Positions 45,815-54,642 of a stretch of DNA of 64,000 bases are shown here, in pieces (position 1 is the stretch's first letter; every line of letters begins with the position of its first letter). Source of the stretch: Pseudaquidulcibacter saccharophilus (lineage in GTDB: Bacteria; Pseudomonadota; Alphaproteobacteria; Caulobacterales; Aquidulcibacteraceae); NCBI RefSeq assembly GCF_019455445.1, contig NZ_JAHWUS010000001.1, forward strand, positions 620,001 to 684,000, read 5' to 3'. The notes under the pieces were generated by a model. It saw only the letters and a list, made by a program, of their open reading frames with translations, had not been told where the DNA came from and searched no databases. Position numbers and translations under genes: made by a program.

Positions 45815-46216
45815 ATGGCCAAATTAATTCTTGTTGTTGCCGCCGCCCTAATTGATGAAAATAACCATGTCCTTCTTGCGCAAAGGCCAAAAGGTAAAAG
45901 TCTTGCCGACCTTTGGGAGTTTCCAGGTGGGAAGATAGAAGAAGGCGAACGCCCAGAACAAGCACTTATCCGTGAGCTTGAAGAGGAATTAGGCATAAAA
46001 GTTAATGAAAAAAACTTAATTCCACTAACATTTGTTAGTTTTTGTTATCAAGATTTTCATCTTTTAATGCCACTATGGGCAATCAGGGAGTGGAAAGGGG
46101 CAATCCATCCTTATGAACATCAGGCGCTAAGCTGGGTGTCAAAGGAGGGGCTTGATAATTTCAACATGCCACCTGCCGATATTCCTTTAAAGGAATTTTT
46201 ATATAAGTATTTGTGA
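45815..46216 (+). CDS. mutT: 8-oxo-dGTP diphosphatase MutT (Nudix)
   Basis: A 133-residue Nudix hydrolase. The Nudix box is complete: GGKIEEGERPEQALIRELEEELGI, with the GxxxxxEEGE and REL...EE residues. It cleans oxidised guanine nucleotides from the pool. ATG 45815 fits the family better than the upstream GTG 45794. The C-terminal WVSKEGLDNFNMPPAD is the usual MutT ending. Confidence 0.9.
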   Translation: MAKLILVVAAALIDENNHVLLAQRPKGKSLADLWEFPGGKIEEGERPEQALIRELEEELGIKVNEKNLIPLTFVSFCYQDFHLLMPLWAIREWKGAIHPYEHQALSWVSKEGLDNFNMPPADIPLKEFLYKYL

Positions 46217-46217
46217 C

Positions 46218-46406
46218 ATGGAAAAATTAACGCTGAAACTTAAAAATCTTTCTAAAGACACGCGGGGCGCGACGGCCATGGAATATGGTCTTATTATCGC
46301 CCTTATGGTTATCGGCATCATTGCAGGCGTTTCAAATTTTTCTGGTGCAACCACCAATATGTATAACGTTATCACAAATAAAATCACAGCGTCCACTGGT
46401 GTTTAA
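46218..46406 (+). CDS. Flp family type IVb pilin
   Basis: A 62-residue prepilin. The leader has a basic stretch ending in DTRGATAMEYGLIIALMVIG: cleavage after Gly leaves the hydrophobic N-terminus with Glu at position 5, the class III (Flp) pilin mark. It starts one base after the mutT stop. No prepilin peptidase or tad genes are adjacent. Confidence 0.9.
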   Translation: MEKLTLKLKNLSKDTRGATAMEYGLIIALMVIGIIAGVSNFSGATTNMYNVITNKITASTGV

Positions 46407-46481
46407 TATTATAACTTTCTAGTGATTTAAGGCTTTAAAAAGCCGCAAAATCCATTAAGGGATATTGCGGGAGTTTATTTT

Positions 46482-47759
46482 ATGAGAGTTTTGGTCATCG
46501 GTTCTGGTGGGCGTGAGCACGCCTTGGTTTGGAAAATTTCACAATCAAAATCTATTAGCTTTTTGGGTGCTGCACCGGGCAATGCCGGTATTGCCAAAAT
46601 TGCAAAGTGTTTTGCCGTTGGTGCCGAAGATGTTGACGGTCTTGTAAAACTTGCTGTCGCCGAAAAAATTGACCTTGTTGTGGTCGGGCCCGAGGTTGCG
46701 TTGTCTTTGGGGGTTGCTGATAAATTGCGTGAACTGGGAATTGCCACCTTTGGTCCATCACAAGCGGCCGCACAATTGGAGTCGTCCAAAGCGTTTTCAA
46801 AAGATTTCATGGCACGCCAAAATATTCCAACTGCTGCTTATGGTGTTTTTACCCAAAGTGATGCCGCAATAAAATTCTTGGAAACCTTATCCGCGCCATA
46901 TGTCTTGAAGGCATCTGGTCTTGCCGCGGGTAAAGGCGTTGTAATTGCTGAAACGCTTGAACAAGCCAAAGAAGAAGTGAATGAAATGCTTTCTGGCAAA
47001 TTTGGCGATGCTTCAAGCGAATTAGTAATTGAAGAATTCATGCAAGGCGAAGAGGCAAGTTTCTTTGTGCTTTGCAATTCAAAAAACATTATTCCTCTTC
47101 CGGTTTGTCAGGATCACAAACGTGCTTTTGATAATGATGAAGGCCTTAATACCGGTGGGATGGGGGCATATGCACCAACTACTTTGGTTGATGAAAATGT
47201 CAAAGCACGAATTATGCAAGAGATTGTTATTCCATCGGTCGAAGGCATGGCAAAGGAGGGCAACCCATATAATGGTGTGCTTTATGTCGGGCTTATGATT
47301 AAAGATGGTGTTCCGCGTGTGGTCGAATATAATTGCCGTTTTGGTGACCCCGAATGTCAAATTCTAATGCAATTCATGCCAGATGATTTTGCCGAAATTT
47401 TGGGAAAAATAGCGCGCGAAGAAAAAATAGAAACCGCTTTAGACTTTGCTGGTAAAAGTGCAGTGACTGTGGTTATGGCTGCCAAAGGTTATCCTGAAAA
47501 CTATGAAAAAAATGGCGCAATTAACAATATTGACAATGCCGAAAACGAAACCGGCGCATTTGTATTCCATGCTGGTACTAAAATTGAAGATGCAGGGCAG
47601 TTACGTGCCAATGGTGGGCGGGTTTTGAATGTGACTGCAAATGGCGATACTTTGCAGGATGCATTAGACAAGGCCTATGCCGCCGTTAAAAAAATCGATG
47701 CGCCATCATTATTTTATCGAAATGATATTGGGCAAAAGGAAATATGCCGCAATAAATAA
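46482..47759 (+). CDS. purD: Phosphoribosylamine-glycine ligase PurD
   Basis: A 425-residue ATP-grasp enzyme, step two of purine synthesis. The N-terminus MRVLVIGSGGREHAL, PYVLKASGLAAGKGV, DHKRAFDNDEGLNTGGMGAY and VEYNCRFGDPECQ are diagnostic. Complete and of normal length. purH lies 10 kb further on. Confidence 0.97.
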   Translation: MRVLVIGSGGREHALVWKISQSKSISFLGAAPGNAGIAKIAKCFAVGAEDVDGLVKLAVAEKIDLVVVGPEVALSLGVADKLRELGIATFGPSQAAAQLESSKAFSKDFMARQNIPTAAYGVFTQSDAAIKFLETLSAPYVLKASGLAAGKGVVIAETLEQAKEEVNEMLSGKFGDASSELVIEEFMQGEEASFFVLCNSKNIIPLPVCQDHKRAFDNDEGLNTGGMGAYAPTTLVDENVKARIMQEIVIPSVEGMAKEGNPYNGVLYVGLMIKDGVPRVVEYNCRFGDPECQILMQFMPDDFAEILGKIAREEKIETALDFAGKSAVTVVMAAKGYPENYEKNGAINNIDNAENETGAFVFHAGTKIEDAGQLRANGGRVLNVTANGDTLQDALDKAYAAVKKIDAPSLFYRNDIGQKEICRNK

Positions 47760-47783
47760 CCAAACAATTAATCAGGAAAAGAC

Positions 47784-48758
47784 ATGATTATTTTTTATCC
47801 AAAATCAAATCCATCATTGCCAAGTAATGATTTGGAAAATTTGAATAAGGTTGATTGTCTTTGGGTTGATATTTTGGGCAATAATGATGCCGAAACCGAT
47901 GCGGTTGAGAAGATATTTGGAATAGATATTGTGACCCAGTCGGAAAATCGCGGTATCGAAGAATCGGCACGTTTTTATGAAGATGGCGGAAACTTATATC
48001 TTAATATTTTTGTTCCTGCCCGCATTGGTGCGCGCCCTTATGAACCAATTCCACCAACTGCGGTTTATCATCGTTCAACATTGGGTTTAATCCTTACACC
48101 TGATGTTTTGATTTCTTATCATGAGCATGCCCTAAAGGCATTGGAAACAGGAAAAACCCGTGCATCGGTGCGGCTTGATGGGGTGAAAACTCCGGCAGAT
48201 ACTTTGCAAGTAATGCTTGAGGCATTAATTGAACGCCAAGCAGGGTTACTAGCCCGAATTGGTAATGATTTGGATGCTGTTTCATTACCAGTTTTAGCGG
48301 AAAAACAATTAATAAAGGCAGAGCCGCGCCTTAAAAAACTTGGGCAGTTAGGTGCGCAATTGGCGCTTTGCCGTGATTGCTTGTTTGATTTGGCACGAAT
48401 GAACGCATTTTTGCATTCATATGAGGGAAAATTTGGGTTTAGTCGTGATGGGTTAACTGCATTTAAAGATGATATTGCGGATTTGTTGAACTTAAACCAA
48501 TCACAGACAAATGATTTAACATTTTTGCTTGATGCAACATTGGGTCTTATTAATGCCCGCCAGAGCAGCGCACTAAGCTTTATGGCGGTGGTTACGTTGC
48601 TCTTTGCACCACCAACTTTGTTGGCATCAATATTTGGGATGAACTTCAGCCACTGGACGATTTTTAATTCACCGGAAGGTCATTGGTTCGCGCTTATATT
48701 AATGGGTTTCTCGGCATTAATGGTTCTGCTTATTGCCAAGTTGGCGAGGTTGTTTTGA
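47784..48758 (+). CDS. corA: CorA-family divalent cation transporter
   Basis: A 324-residue protein with a large cytoplasmic helical domain and two C-terminal membrane helices. The selectivity motif GMN is present in FGMNFSHW after helix 1 (ALSFMAVVTLLFAPPTLLASI). It takes up Mg2+ or Co2+; assignment to the ZntB branch cannot be excluded. It overlaps the next gene by one base, so corA, ogt and the ABC gene form one operon. Confidence 0.9.
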   Translation: MIIFYPKSNPSLPSNDLENLNKVDCLWVDILGNNDAETDAVEKIFGIDIVTQSENRGIEESARFYEDGGNLYLNIFVPARIGARPYEPIPPTAVYHRSTLGLILTPDVLISYHEHALKALETGKTRASVRLDGVKTPADTLQVMLEALIERQAGLLARIGNDLDAVSLPVLAEKQLIKAEPRLKKLGQLGAQLALCRDCLFDLARMNAFLHSYEGKFGFSRDGLTAFKDDIADLLNLNQSQTNDLTFLLDATLGLINARQSSALSFMAVVTLLFAPPTLLASIFGMNFSHWTIFNSPEGHWFALILMGFSALMVLLIAKLARLF

Positions 48759-49252
48759 TGCAAATATTTAAATCAAATTATGACGCCCCATTTGGTAAAA
48801 TCTACTTATTCTATGATGCTGATGGCGTTGTTTATGTCCTCGGTTTCAATGAGGATTATAAGAATTATTTTGATAATGCCTTGGGTGCGGGTAACTATAA
48901 AATTACATCTGCGCCACTGGTTGAATTCCTTAAAAACGCGCTTGATGCCTATTTCGATGGTAAAAAAAACGTTTTTGCTAATATCAAATTAAAAACCTTT
49001 GGCACAGAGTTTCAACAAAAAGCATGGGATGCAATGAAAACAATTCCCTATGGCAAAACCATTTCATACCAACAAGAAGCTGAAATTGCGGGAAATATAA
49101 AGGCGGTTCGGGCAATTGGTGGCGCAAATAATAAAAATCCGATTGCAATTATAATCCCATGCCACCGCGTGATAGGAAAAAATGGTAAAATGGTCGGCTA
49201 TGGTGGTGGGCTTCATATAAAAGAATGGCTTCTTCAACACGAAACAAAATAA
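48758..49252 (+). CDS. ogt: Methylated-DNA-protein cysteine methyltransferase
   Basis: A 164-residue suicide DNA-repair protein. The acceptor Cys is in IPCHRVIG, followed by GGLHIKEWLL, and the helix-turn-helix is IPYGKTISYQQEAEIAG. It moves the methyl group from O6-methylguanine to itself. ATG 48758 overlaps the corA stop by one base; the longer frame from 48683 runs inside corA and is rejected. The next gene also overlaps it by one base. Confidence 0.93.
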   Translation: MQIFKSNYDAPFGKIYLFYDADGVVYVLGFNEDYKNYFDNALGAGNYKITSAPLVEFLKNALDAYFDGKKNVFANIKLKTFGTEFQQKAWDAMKTIPYGKTISYQQEAEIAGNIKAVRAIGGANNKNPIAIIIPCHRVIGKNGKMVGYGGGLHIKEWLLQHETK

Positions 49253-50052
49253 TGACAAAAACACCAATCTTACAATTTGAAAACGTTAACCTTCGTTATA
49301 GCGAAACCGAGATTTTAAAGAACATTAATCTTGAAATTGCCGATGGTGAACATTGCGCTATACTTGGACCTAATGGCTCTGGTAAATCAACACTTATCAA
49401 ACTGATTAGTAGTGAGCTTTACCCATCAATTGTAAAGGAACACTCACAACGAAAAATCCTCGGTGAAGATGGTTGGAATATTGCCGAATTACGCCGCCAT
49501 ATTGGTATTGTAACCAATGATTTACATAATTCATTCAGCGTTGATGGCGGTAATTTGACTGGCCTTGAAACAGTTATGAGCGGGTTTTTCGGGACATTGG
49601 GGCTTTTTCCGCATCAAATTATTGAAAATGATTATGAGCCAAAGGCAAAATTGGCACTAGAGAGGCTTGGAATTGCGCGTCTTGAAACCCAAAAAATTGG
49701 AACAATGTCAACGGGGGAGTTGCGCAAATGTCTTGTAGCGCGGGCGTTGGTTCATCCGGTTCGTGCGATATTGCTTGACGAACCAACAGTTGGCCTTGAT
49801 ATAAAAGCACAGCTAGATTTTATTGAAATGATGCGCGCCCTTGCCAACGGTGGCACGACAATAATCCTTATTACCCATCACATTGAAGAGGTTTTTGAAG
49901 AAATCTCAAAAGTACTTTTGATCAAGAATGGACGTATTTTCGCACAAGGCGCAAAGCAAGAAGTATTAAATGCAACCAATTTATCGCAAGTGTTTGATGT
50001 TAATCTTTCGCTTAGCCATAAAAATGGGCGTTATAGCATTGAAGTAAACTAG
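49252..50052 (+). CDS. ABC transporter ATP-binding protein, orphan
   Basis: A 266-residue ATPase. Walker A GPNGSGKST, signature MSTGELRKC and Walker B ILLDEPTVGLD, with switch His in ITHHIEEVFEE, are in order. The pattern resembles the ModF/YlmA group of stand-alone ATPases more than exporters or importers. No permease gene is nearby. Start overlaps the ogt stop (ATGA type). Its function is not predictable from the sequence. Confidence 0.85.
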   Translation: MTKTPILQFENVNLRYSETEILKNINLEIADGEHCAILGPNGSGKSTLIKLISSELYPSIVKEHSQRKILGEDGWNIAELRRHIGIVTNDLHNSFSVDGGNLTGLETVMSGFFGTLGLFPHQIIENDYEPKAKLALERLGIARLETQKIGTMSTGELRKCLVARALVHPVRAILLDEPTVGLDIKAQLDFIEMMRALANGGTTIILITHHIEEVFEEISKVLLIKNGRIFAQGAKQEVLNATNLSQVFDVNLSLSHKNGRYSIEVN

Positions 50053-50053
50053 A

Positions 50054-50632
50054 TTACTTACGTGCTTCCCAATTGGGAACTGCGCCTTCAAGCTGGGCAA
50101 CATCTGAAAAATCATTCCATACATAGGCGATTGATATAAGAGTGCCGTTATTTAGTGTGTCTTCGCGACGACCAGCAGGAGTAGCGCCCAAGTCTTCACA
50201 GAAGTTGCAGCCTTGAACATTGTCTTCGGCAACCCATGTGCCGCCGGTAAATAAACCACGGCTTATAAGCCAACGTGAAACAGCCAGCATTAATGCCTTG
50301 CCTAGGCCATAACCTTGATGGTCGCGGCGTAGATAAAGTTCATAAATTTCGCCCTGGCCAAGAATTTTTTGCGCCCGACTATTAGTTGCGCCACAAGACG
50401 CAAAACCAATTATTTCATTATCTTCATTTTCAATAACGAAAATTGCACGGTCCGCATCATTGATTTGATCTACAAAATCGCCACGCCATTTTTTAAGCGC
50501 AGATTCAAAAGTTATTTCAGCAAGATCTTTGGCGTGCAAAATATCCGAATAGGTCTCGTGCCAGCATTTCACATAAGCCCGCGCGAGATTGTCAATATCA
50601 TTAACATTGGCATTTCTAAGAACAAACTTCAT
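50054..50632 (-). CDS. GNAT-family N-acetyltransferase
   Basis: A 192-residue acetyltransferase. The acetyl-CoA site shows as ELYLRRDHQGYGLGKALM (R/Q-x-x-G-x-G/A). The N-terminal motif FVLRNANVNDIDNLARAYVKCWHETYSDIL is typical of the GNAT group. Acceptor unknown. It is convergent with the ABC gene, separated by only one base. Confidence 0.9.
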   Translation of the reverse strand: MKFVLRNANVNDIDNLARAYVKCWHETYSDILHAKDLAEITFESALKKWRGDFVDQINDADRAIFVIENEDNEIIGFASCGATNSRAQKILGQGEIYELYLRRDHQGYGLGKALMLAVSRWLISRGLFTGGTWVAEDNVQGCNFCEDLGATPAGRREDTLNNGTLISIAYVWNDFSDVAQLEGAVPNWEARK

Positions 50633-50732
50633 AATGACAGACTTCTTTCATTCATCAGATTTTGCAAGAATATAATAAATCTTACTCTAATTTATTAAGA
50701 TATTGGTCTTATTTGCCAAATATTCAAGCACA

Positions 50733-51194
50733 CTATTTACGTTTTTTCGCAAAAAAAGATTTTAGCAGTTCTGAGCATTCGTTTTCCAATATCCCGCCAA
50801 TAATTTCTGGCCGATGGTGGCATTGAGGTGATGAAAAGAATTTTACGCCGTTTTCAACTGCACCACCTTTTTTATCAACTGCACCAAATACGATCGTTTT
50901 TATACGTGCAAATGAAATTGCGCCGGCGCACATTGTGCATGGCTCAAGCGTTACATAAAGGCATAGTTCGGGTTTAAGGCGATAGTTTTCAAGTGCTTGT
51001 GCTGCGCTACGTAATGCAATCACTTCGGCGTGGGCGGTTGGGTCATGAGATTTTATGGGTTGATTATAGCCGCGTGAAATTATTTCGCCGCTTTGGGAAT
51101 CAACAATTATTGCGCCAATTGGGACTTCGCCAATTTCTTCTGCCTTCTTTGCCTCTTCGATGGCAAGGCGCATAAATTCAACATGTTTATCCAT
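50733..51194 (-). CDS. tadA: tRNA(Arg) adenosine-34 deaminase TadA
   Basis: A 153-residue zinc deaminase. HAEV with the catalytic Glu and PCTMC with two zinc Cys are in place, in DPTAHAEVIAL and VTLEPCTMCAGAI. It edits A34 of tRNA-Arg(ACG) to inosine; that tRNA gene is at 20468-20544. ATG 51194 gives the family start; the longer frame adds a hydrophobic 12 residues unlike TadA. Confidence 0.93.
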   Translation of the reverse strand: MDKHVEFMRLAIEEAKKAEEIGEVPIGAIIVDSQSGEIISRGYNQPIKSHDPTAHAEVIALRSAAQALENYRLKPELCLYVTLEPCTMCAGAISFARIKTIVFGAVDKKGGAVENGVKFFSSPQCHHRPEIIGGILENECSELLKSFFAKKRK

Positions 51195-51266
51195 CTTTAT
51201 TCTCATAACAAAAAACATTATAGAAAACAAACCACCTGTGAAGGGCGTGTTCTGAAAGGATAGAAA

Positions 51267-52100
51267 ATGGAAAAAGAATTTAGTGGTGAACGTATTGCCA
51301 AAACTATGGCGCGTGCGGGTGTTTGTTCTCGCCGTGAAGCCGAAAAAATCATCGAAGAAGGTCGCGTAAAAGTAAATGGCAAGGTTATTACCTCGCCCGC
51401 GTTAAACGTTACCGATGACGATAAAATAATGGTCGATGACAAACCATTGGCGCAGAAAGAGGCAACTCGTCTTTGGATATATCATAAACCACCTGGTCTT
51501 GTTACCACCCACTCAGACCCTGACGGTAGGCCGACCGTTTTCCAAAATTTACCATCTGATTTGGGACGTGTTATTTCAGTTGGGCGTCTGGATTTGAATT
51601 CAGAAGGTCTTTTACTTTTGACCAATGACGGTGAATTAGCGCGCCTTTTGGAATTGCCGCGTTCAGGAATTGAACGCATTTACCGCGCCCGCGCCTTTGG
51701 CGATATTACTCAAGAAAAACTAAACACACTACAAGATGGGATTGAAGTTGACGGTGTTCATTATGGTTCAATTGATGCCATTCTTGAGCGTGATGCCACA
51801 AAGAATGCGTGGATCCGTGTGGTTCTACGTGAAGGGAAGAACCGCGAGATTCGTAAAGTTCTTGCCGCGCTTGGTTTACAGGTAAATCGTCTTATTCGCG
51901 TTAAATATGGTGATTTTGAACTTGGTTCTTTGGAACGTGGTGAGCTTTCTGAAGTCCCACAACAAAAAGTCAAAAAAACTTTTACAAAACTTGCTCAGGT
52001 AATTAAGTCTGCGCCGGCGCCATCACGCCCTTTTTCTTTCAAGAAATCAGGAAAGAGTTTTAAAAATAATTCCAAAAGAACCACAAAAAACAACAAATAG
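51267..52100 (+). CDS. rluB: 23S rRNA pseudouridine synthase RluB-type
   Basis: A 277-residue enzyme with an N-terminal S4 domain (ERIAKTMARAGVCSRREAEKIIEEGRVKVNG, in parts) and the RsuA/RluB catalytic core. The catalytic Asp is in VGRLDLNSEGLLLLTNDGEL. A basic low-complexity tail (KSAPAPSRPFSFKKSGKSFK, then Asn/Lys) follows and is likely RNA-binding. Its last 106 bases overlap the 3' end of the CPBP gene on the other strand. Divergent from tadA. Confidence 0.92.
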   Translation: MEKEFSGERIAKTMARAGVCSRREAEKIIEEGRVKVNGKVITSPALNVTDDDKIMVDDKPLAQKEATRLWIYHKPPGLVTTHSDPDGRPTVFQNLPSDLGRVISVGRLDLNSEGLLLLTNDGELARLLELPRSGIERIYRARAFGDITQEKLNTLQDGIEVDGVHYGSIDAILERDATKNAWIRVVLREGKNREIRKVLAALGLQVNRLIRVKYGDFELGSLERGELSEVPQQKVKKTFTKLAQVIKSAPAPSRPFSFKKSGKSFKNNSKRTTKNNK

Positions 52101-52963
52101 ACAATGCCGCCAAAATAGGCTTCGTCACCAATTTGTTTATTGTCCATTTGGCCAATTATTGCGCCAACCATGAAATTATTCATTATGTGCGCACCCATTG
52201 ATAATTCAATGCCATTGGTGCGCCATGTTGAATACGCAAATGAAAGCCCCATACAAGCGGTCATCAAAAGCACACTTTTATCAATGCCCGGTTGGAAGTG
52301 CAGCATGCCAAAAATTCCATTAGATATAATTGCTGCAAGCCATATTGGGGCCTTTAATCTTCTTAAATGTTGCATGAATCCGGCGCGGATAAAAACTTCT
52401 TCAAATGTTGACTGCACACCAAATGCAAGTAAATAAATTGGCAATAAAACTATATAATGCTCAAAGCCCAATGCGTTAAATCTTGATGCCATTGCGGCAA
52501 AGCTATTTTCGCCGCCGACAAGTGATAAAAGCGCTGAAATAATAATTATTGAGGGTGCAATCATTGCACCCAAAAAGAATAGTCTTAAGCGGAAATAACT
52601 TGCACCACTAAAAAGCGTTAAAATTGGCAATTTTTCAAATAGTTTGCGCCAGAAAATTGCGGTCAAAAGCCCGATACCAAATGAAAAGAATAATACAAAA
52701 ACTGCAAAACGTATTTCGGCGGCAAAGTTGCCTTGGGGAATTTTGGCAAGACCACTTACCTTTTCGAGGAATTCACTTTGGTCAAATGGAAGGCCGCTTT
52801 TTAATGAAGGCATCATTTCATAAAGTGCAAGGCCAAGAATTGCCACGACTTGTGCTAAATTCCACAAAACAAAAATAACAATCAAGCTTGAGAGCATAAG
52901 GGCAAAACCAGTTGCGATGTTTCGCGGTCTTTGGTCTTTAAGAATGTCTTCAAACTTATTCAT
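51995..52963 (-). CDS. CPBP-family intramembrane protease
   Basis: A 322-residue membrane protein with about eight segments. The CPBP (Abi/CAAX-like) motifs are visible: EEVFIRAGFMQHL (EExxxR), the FGMLHFQPG His motif and a last HIMNNFMVG motif. Such proteases cut within membranes and often handle stress or bacteriocin-like peptides. It overlaps comF by 8 bases at its 5' end and rluB by 106 bases tail to tail. Confidence 0.88.
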   Translation of the reverse strand: MNKFEDILKDQRPRNIATGFALMLSSLIVIFVLWNLAQVVAILGLALYEMMPSLKSGLPFDQSEFLEKVSGLAKIPQGNFAAEIRFAVFVLFFSFGIGLLTAIFWRKLFEKLPILTLFSGASYFRLRLFFLGAMIAPSIIIISALLSLVGGENSFAAMASRFNALGFEHYIVLLPIYLLAFGVQSTFEEVFIRAGFMQHLRRLKAPIWLAAIISNGIFGMLHFQPGIDKSVLLMTACMGLSFAYSTWRTNGIELSMGAHIMNNFMVGAIIGQMDNKQIGDEAYFGGIVYLLFFVVLLELFLKLFPDFLKEKGRDGAGADLIT

Positions 52964-53711
52964 TTATTATGCCTATTGTCATATCTGCTTCATTGGAGTT
53001 GGTATGTGAATTAACCCGCATAAGGGTTAATACATCTATTCTTTTTGCCCCCGCACGCTTTAAAGCCTTGGAACAGGCATTTATAGTCGCACCCGTGGTA
53101 AATACATCATCAATTAATAAAATACTCTTACCTGTAACAGGTTTTTGCACAAAAAACGCCGATTTTACGTTATTTTTGCGCCCAATTTGGCTTAGGCCAT
53201 TTTGTGAAGGCGTATTTTTAGTGCGCTTAAGAATAAAGGCATCAAAATCCTTGTTTAAAATTTTTGCTAATTCCTGCCCTAACCATACTGATTGATTAAA
53301 TCCACGATCGAAAAGGCGCTTTTTATGGATTGGTACGGGTATTATCACATCAACCAATTCAGGATTAATTGCGCAATCACGCATCATGGTGGCAAAGGTT
53401 TTTACCCCGTCACGTCGGCCTGCGTGTTTTAATTGTAATATCAGTTGTTTTGAATTGTCATCATACGATAATGGTGCGCGCGCACTATCAAAAAAAGGTG
53501 GTTCAGCAAGGCATTGCCCGCAAATAGTTTCTGGGTTTGGCGCATCGTTCAGTTTGACCCCGCAGCAATGGCATTTGGGGCCATAATTAAAAGTTAGATT
53601 TTGCCATTTTTCAATTTCAATCGTGCCATTAATTTTTACCCTATTATCACTAAGCAGCGAAATAGGTGGCCATATAAGGTCGATAATGGTGTTAAAAAAT
53701 GCAAATTTCAT
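52956..53711 (-). CDS. comF: ComF family protein
   Basis: A 251-residue protein with an N-terminal zinc-type CHCCGVK...CGQCLAEP cluster and a C-terminal phosphoribosyltransferase fold, including the PRPP loop ILLIDDVFTTGATI. ComF proteins assist DNA uptake in competent bacteria, but the gene is also widely retained in non-competent species. It is divergent from the methyltransferase gene next to it, the usual pairing in Alphaproteobacteria. Confidence 0.92.
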   Translation of the reverse strand: MKFAFFNTIIDLIWPPISLLSDNRVKINGTIEIEKWQNLTFNYGPKCHCCGVKLNDAPNPETICGQCLAEPPFFDSARAPLSYDDNSKQLILQLKHAGRRDGVKTFATMMRDCAINPELVDVIIPVPIHKKRLFDRGFNQSVWLGQELAKILNKDFDAFILKRTKNTPSQNGLSQIGRKNNVKSAFFVQKPVTGKSILLIDDVFTTGATINACSKALKRAGAKRIDVLTLMRVNSHTNSNEADMTIGIINE

Positions 53712-53757
53712 ATTTTTATGATTTTACCTGCGTAGCAAATATGTCTATTAGCAAAAT

Positions 53758-54585
53758 ATGGCATTGGGGGCATCCGATTTATTATTTGATACTGCACTTT
53801 TCCTGTCCCGCAGGCAAAAAGCATTGGTGCGTGCGCAACTAAATCCAAAAAGCCCATTTTTCCTTCATAATTTTGCGCTTGAAGGAAATATTGATACCAT
53901 AAAAACCCTTAAGCCAGATTTTGATAATGCCTTGGAATTATTTTCGGGAAATGGTGAATTTGCTACTGCATTGGCGGATGAAAATCTTTTGGGTGCGGGC
54001 GGAAAGATAAAGTCCCTAAAGCTTTATGAGCCAGCATTTTCGCATTTTATTGGCGCAAAATGCATTAATGAACTTGAGGACCTGCCGCTCGAAGATGGTG
54101 TGTATGATTTAATAATTGCCAATAGTTGCCTTAATTGGGTTAATGACCTTCCTGGGCTTTTGGCACGAATTAAACGTGCTTTAAAAAAAGATGGTTTGTT
54201 TATTGCCTCATTCCTTGGTGGGCGTACATTGAATGAATTACGCCAATCGTTTCTTGCGGTTGAGGCTGAGGAAACTGGTGGGGCATCAATGCGAATTTCG
54301 CCAATGATTGATTTGGAAAATGCCGCCGCTTTATTGCGCCGCGCTGGCTTTTTATCGCCTGTAAGCTCTTCAGAGGTTTTGCGTGCGCGTTATGACAATG
54401 TTTTTGCGCTCTTCCGTGATCTTAAAGCGATGGGTGAGAATTCTGCCTTTGCGGTTCGAAATGCGGCACCATTAAACCGTGGCTTAATTTCCAAAATCGC
54501 CACAAATTATCAGGAAAAAAATGCTGATAGCGATGGTCGTGTTGGTGCAACATATGAAATCGTCACGGTTTCTGCGTGGAATTAG
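53758..54585 (+). CDS. SAM-dependent methyltransferase, NDUFAF5/BioC-like
   Basis: A 275-residue class I methyltransferase fold. The SAM-binding loop is weak (ALELFSGNGEFATAL), and the post-I segment LPLEDGVYDLIIANSCLNWVNDLPGLL, in parts, is the NDUFAF5 pattern. Mitochondrial NDUFAF5 is an arginine hydroxylase of a complex I subunit; bacterial homologues are less studied. It lies beside comF, a common alphaproteobacterial arrangement. Confidence 0.8.
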   Translation: MALGASDLLFDTALFLSRRQKALVRAQLNPKSPFFLHNFALEGNIDTIKTLKPDFDNALELFSGNGEFATALADENLLGAGGKIKSLKLYEPAFSHFIGAKCINELEDLPLEDGVYDLIIANSCLNWVNDLPGLLARIKRALKKDGLFIASFLGGRTLNELRQSFLAVEAEETGGASMRISPMIDLENAAALLRRAGFLSPVSSSEVLRARYDNVFALFRDLKAMGENSAFAVRNAAPLNRGLISKIATNYQEKNADSDGRVGATYEIVTVSAWN

Positions 54586-54642
54586 ACATTACTTTGAAAT
54601 AATTTTAATTGAAATTATACAAAAAACCTATTTACTTGCTTT

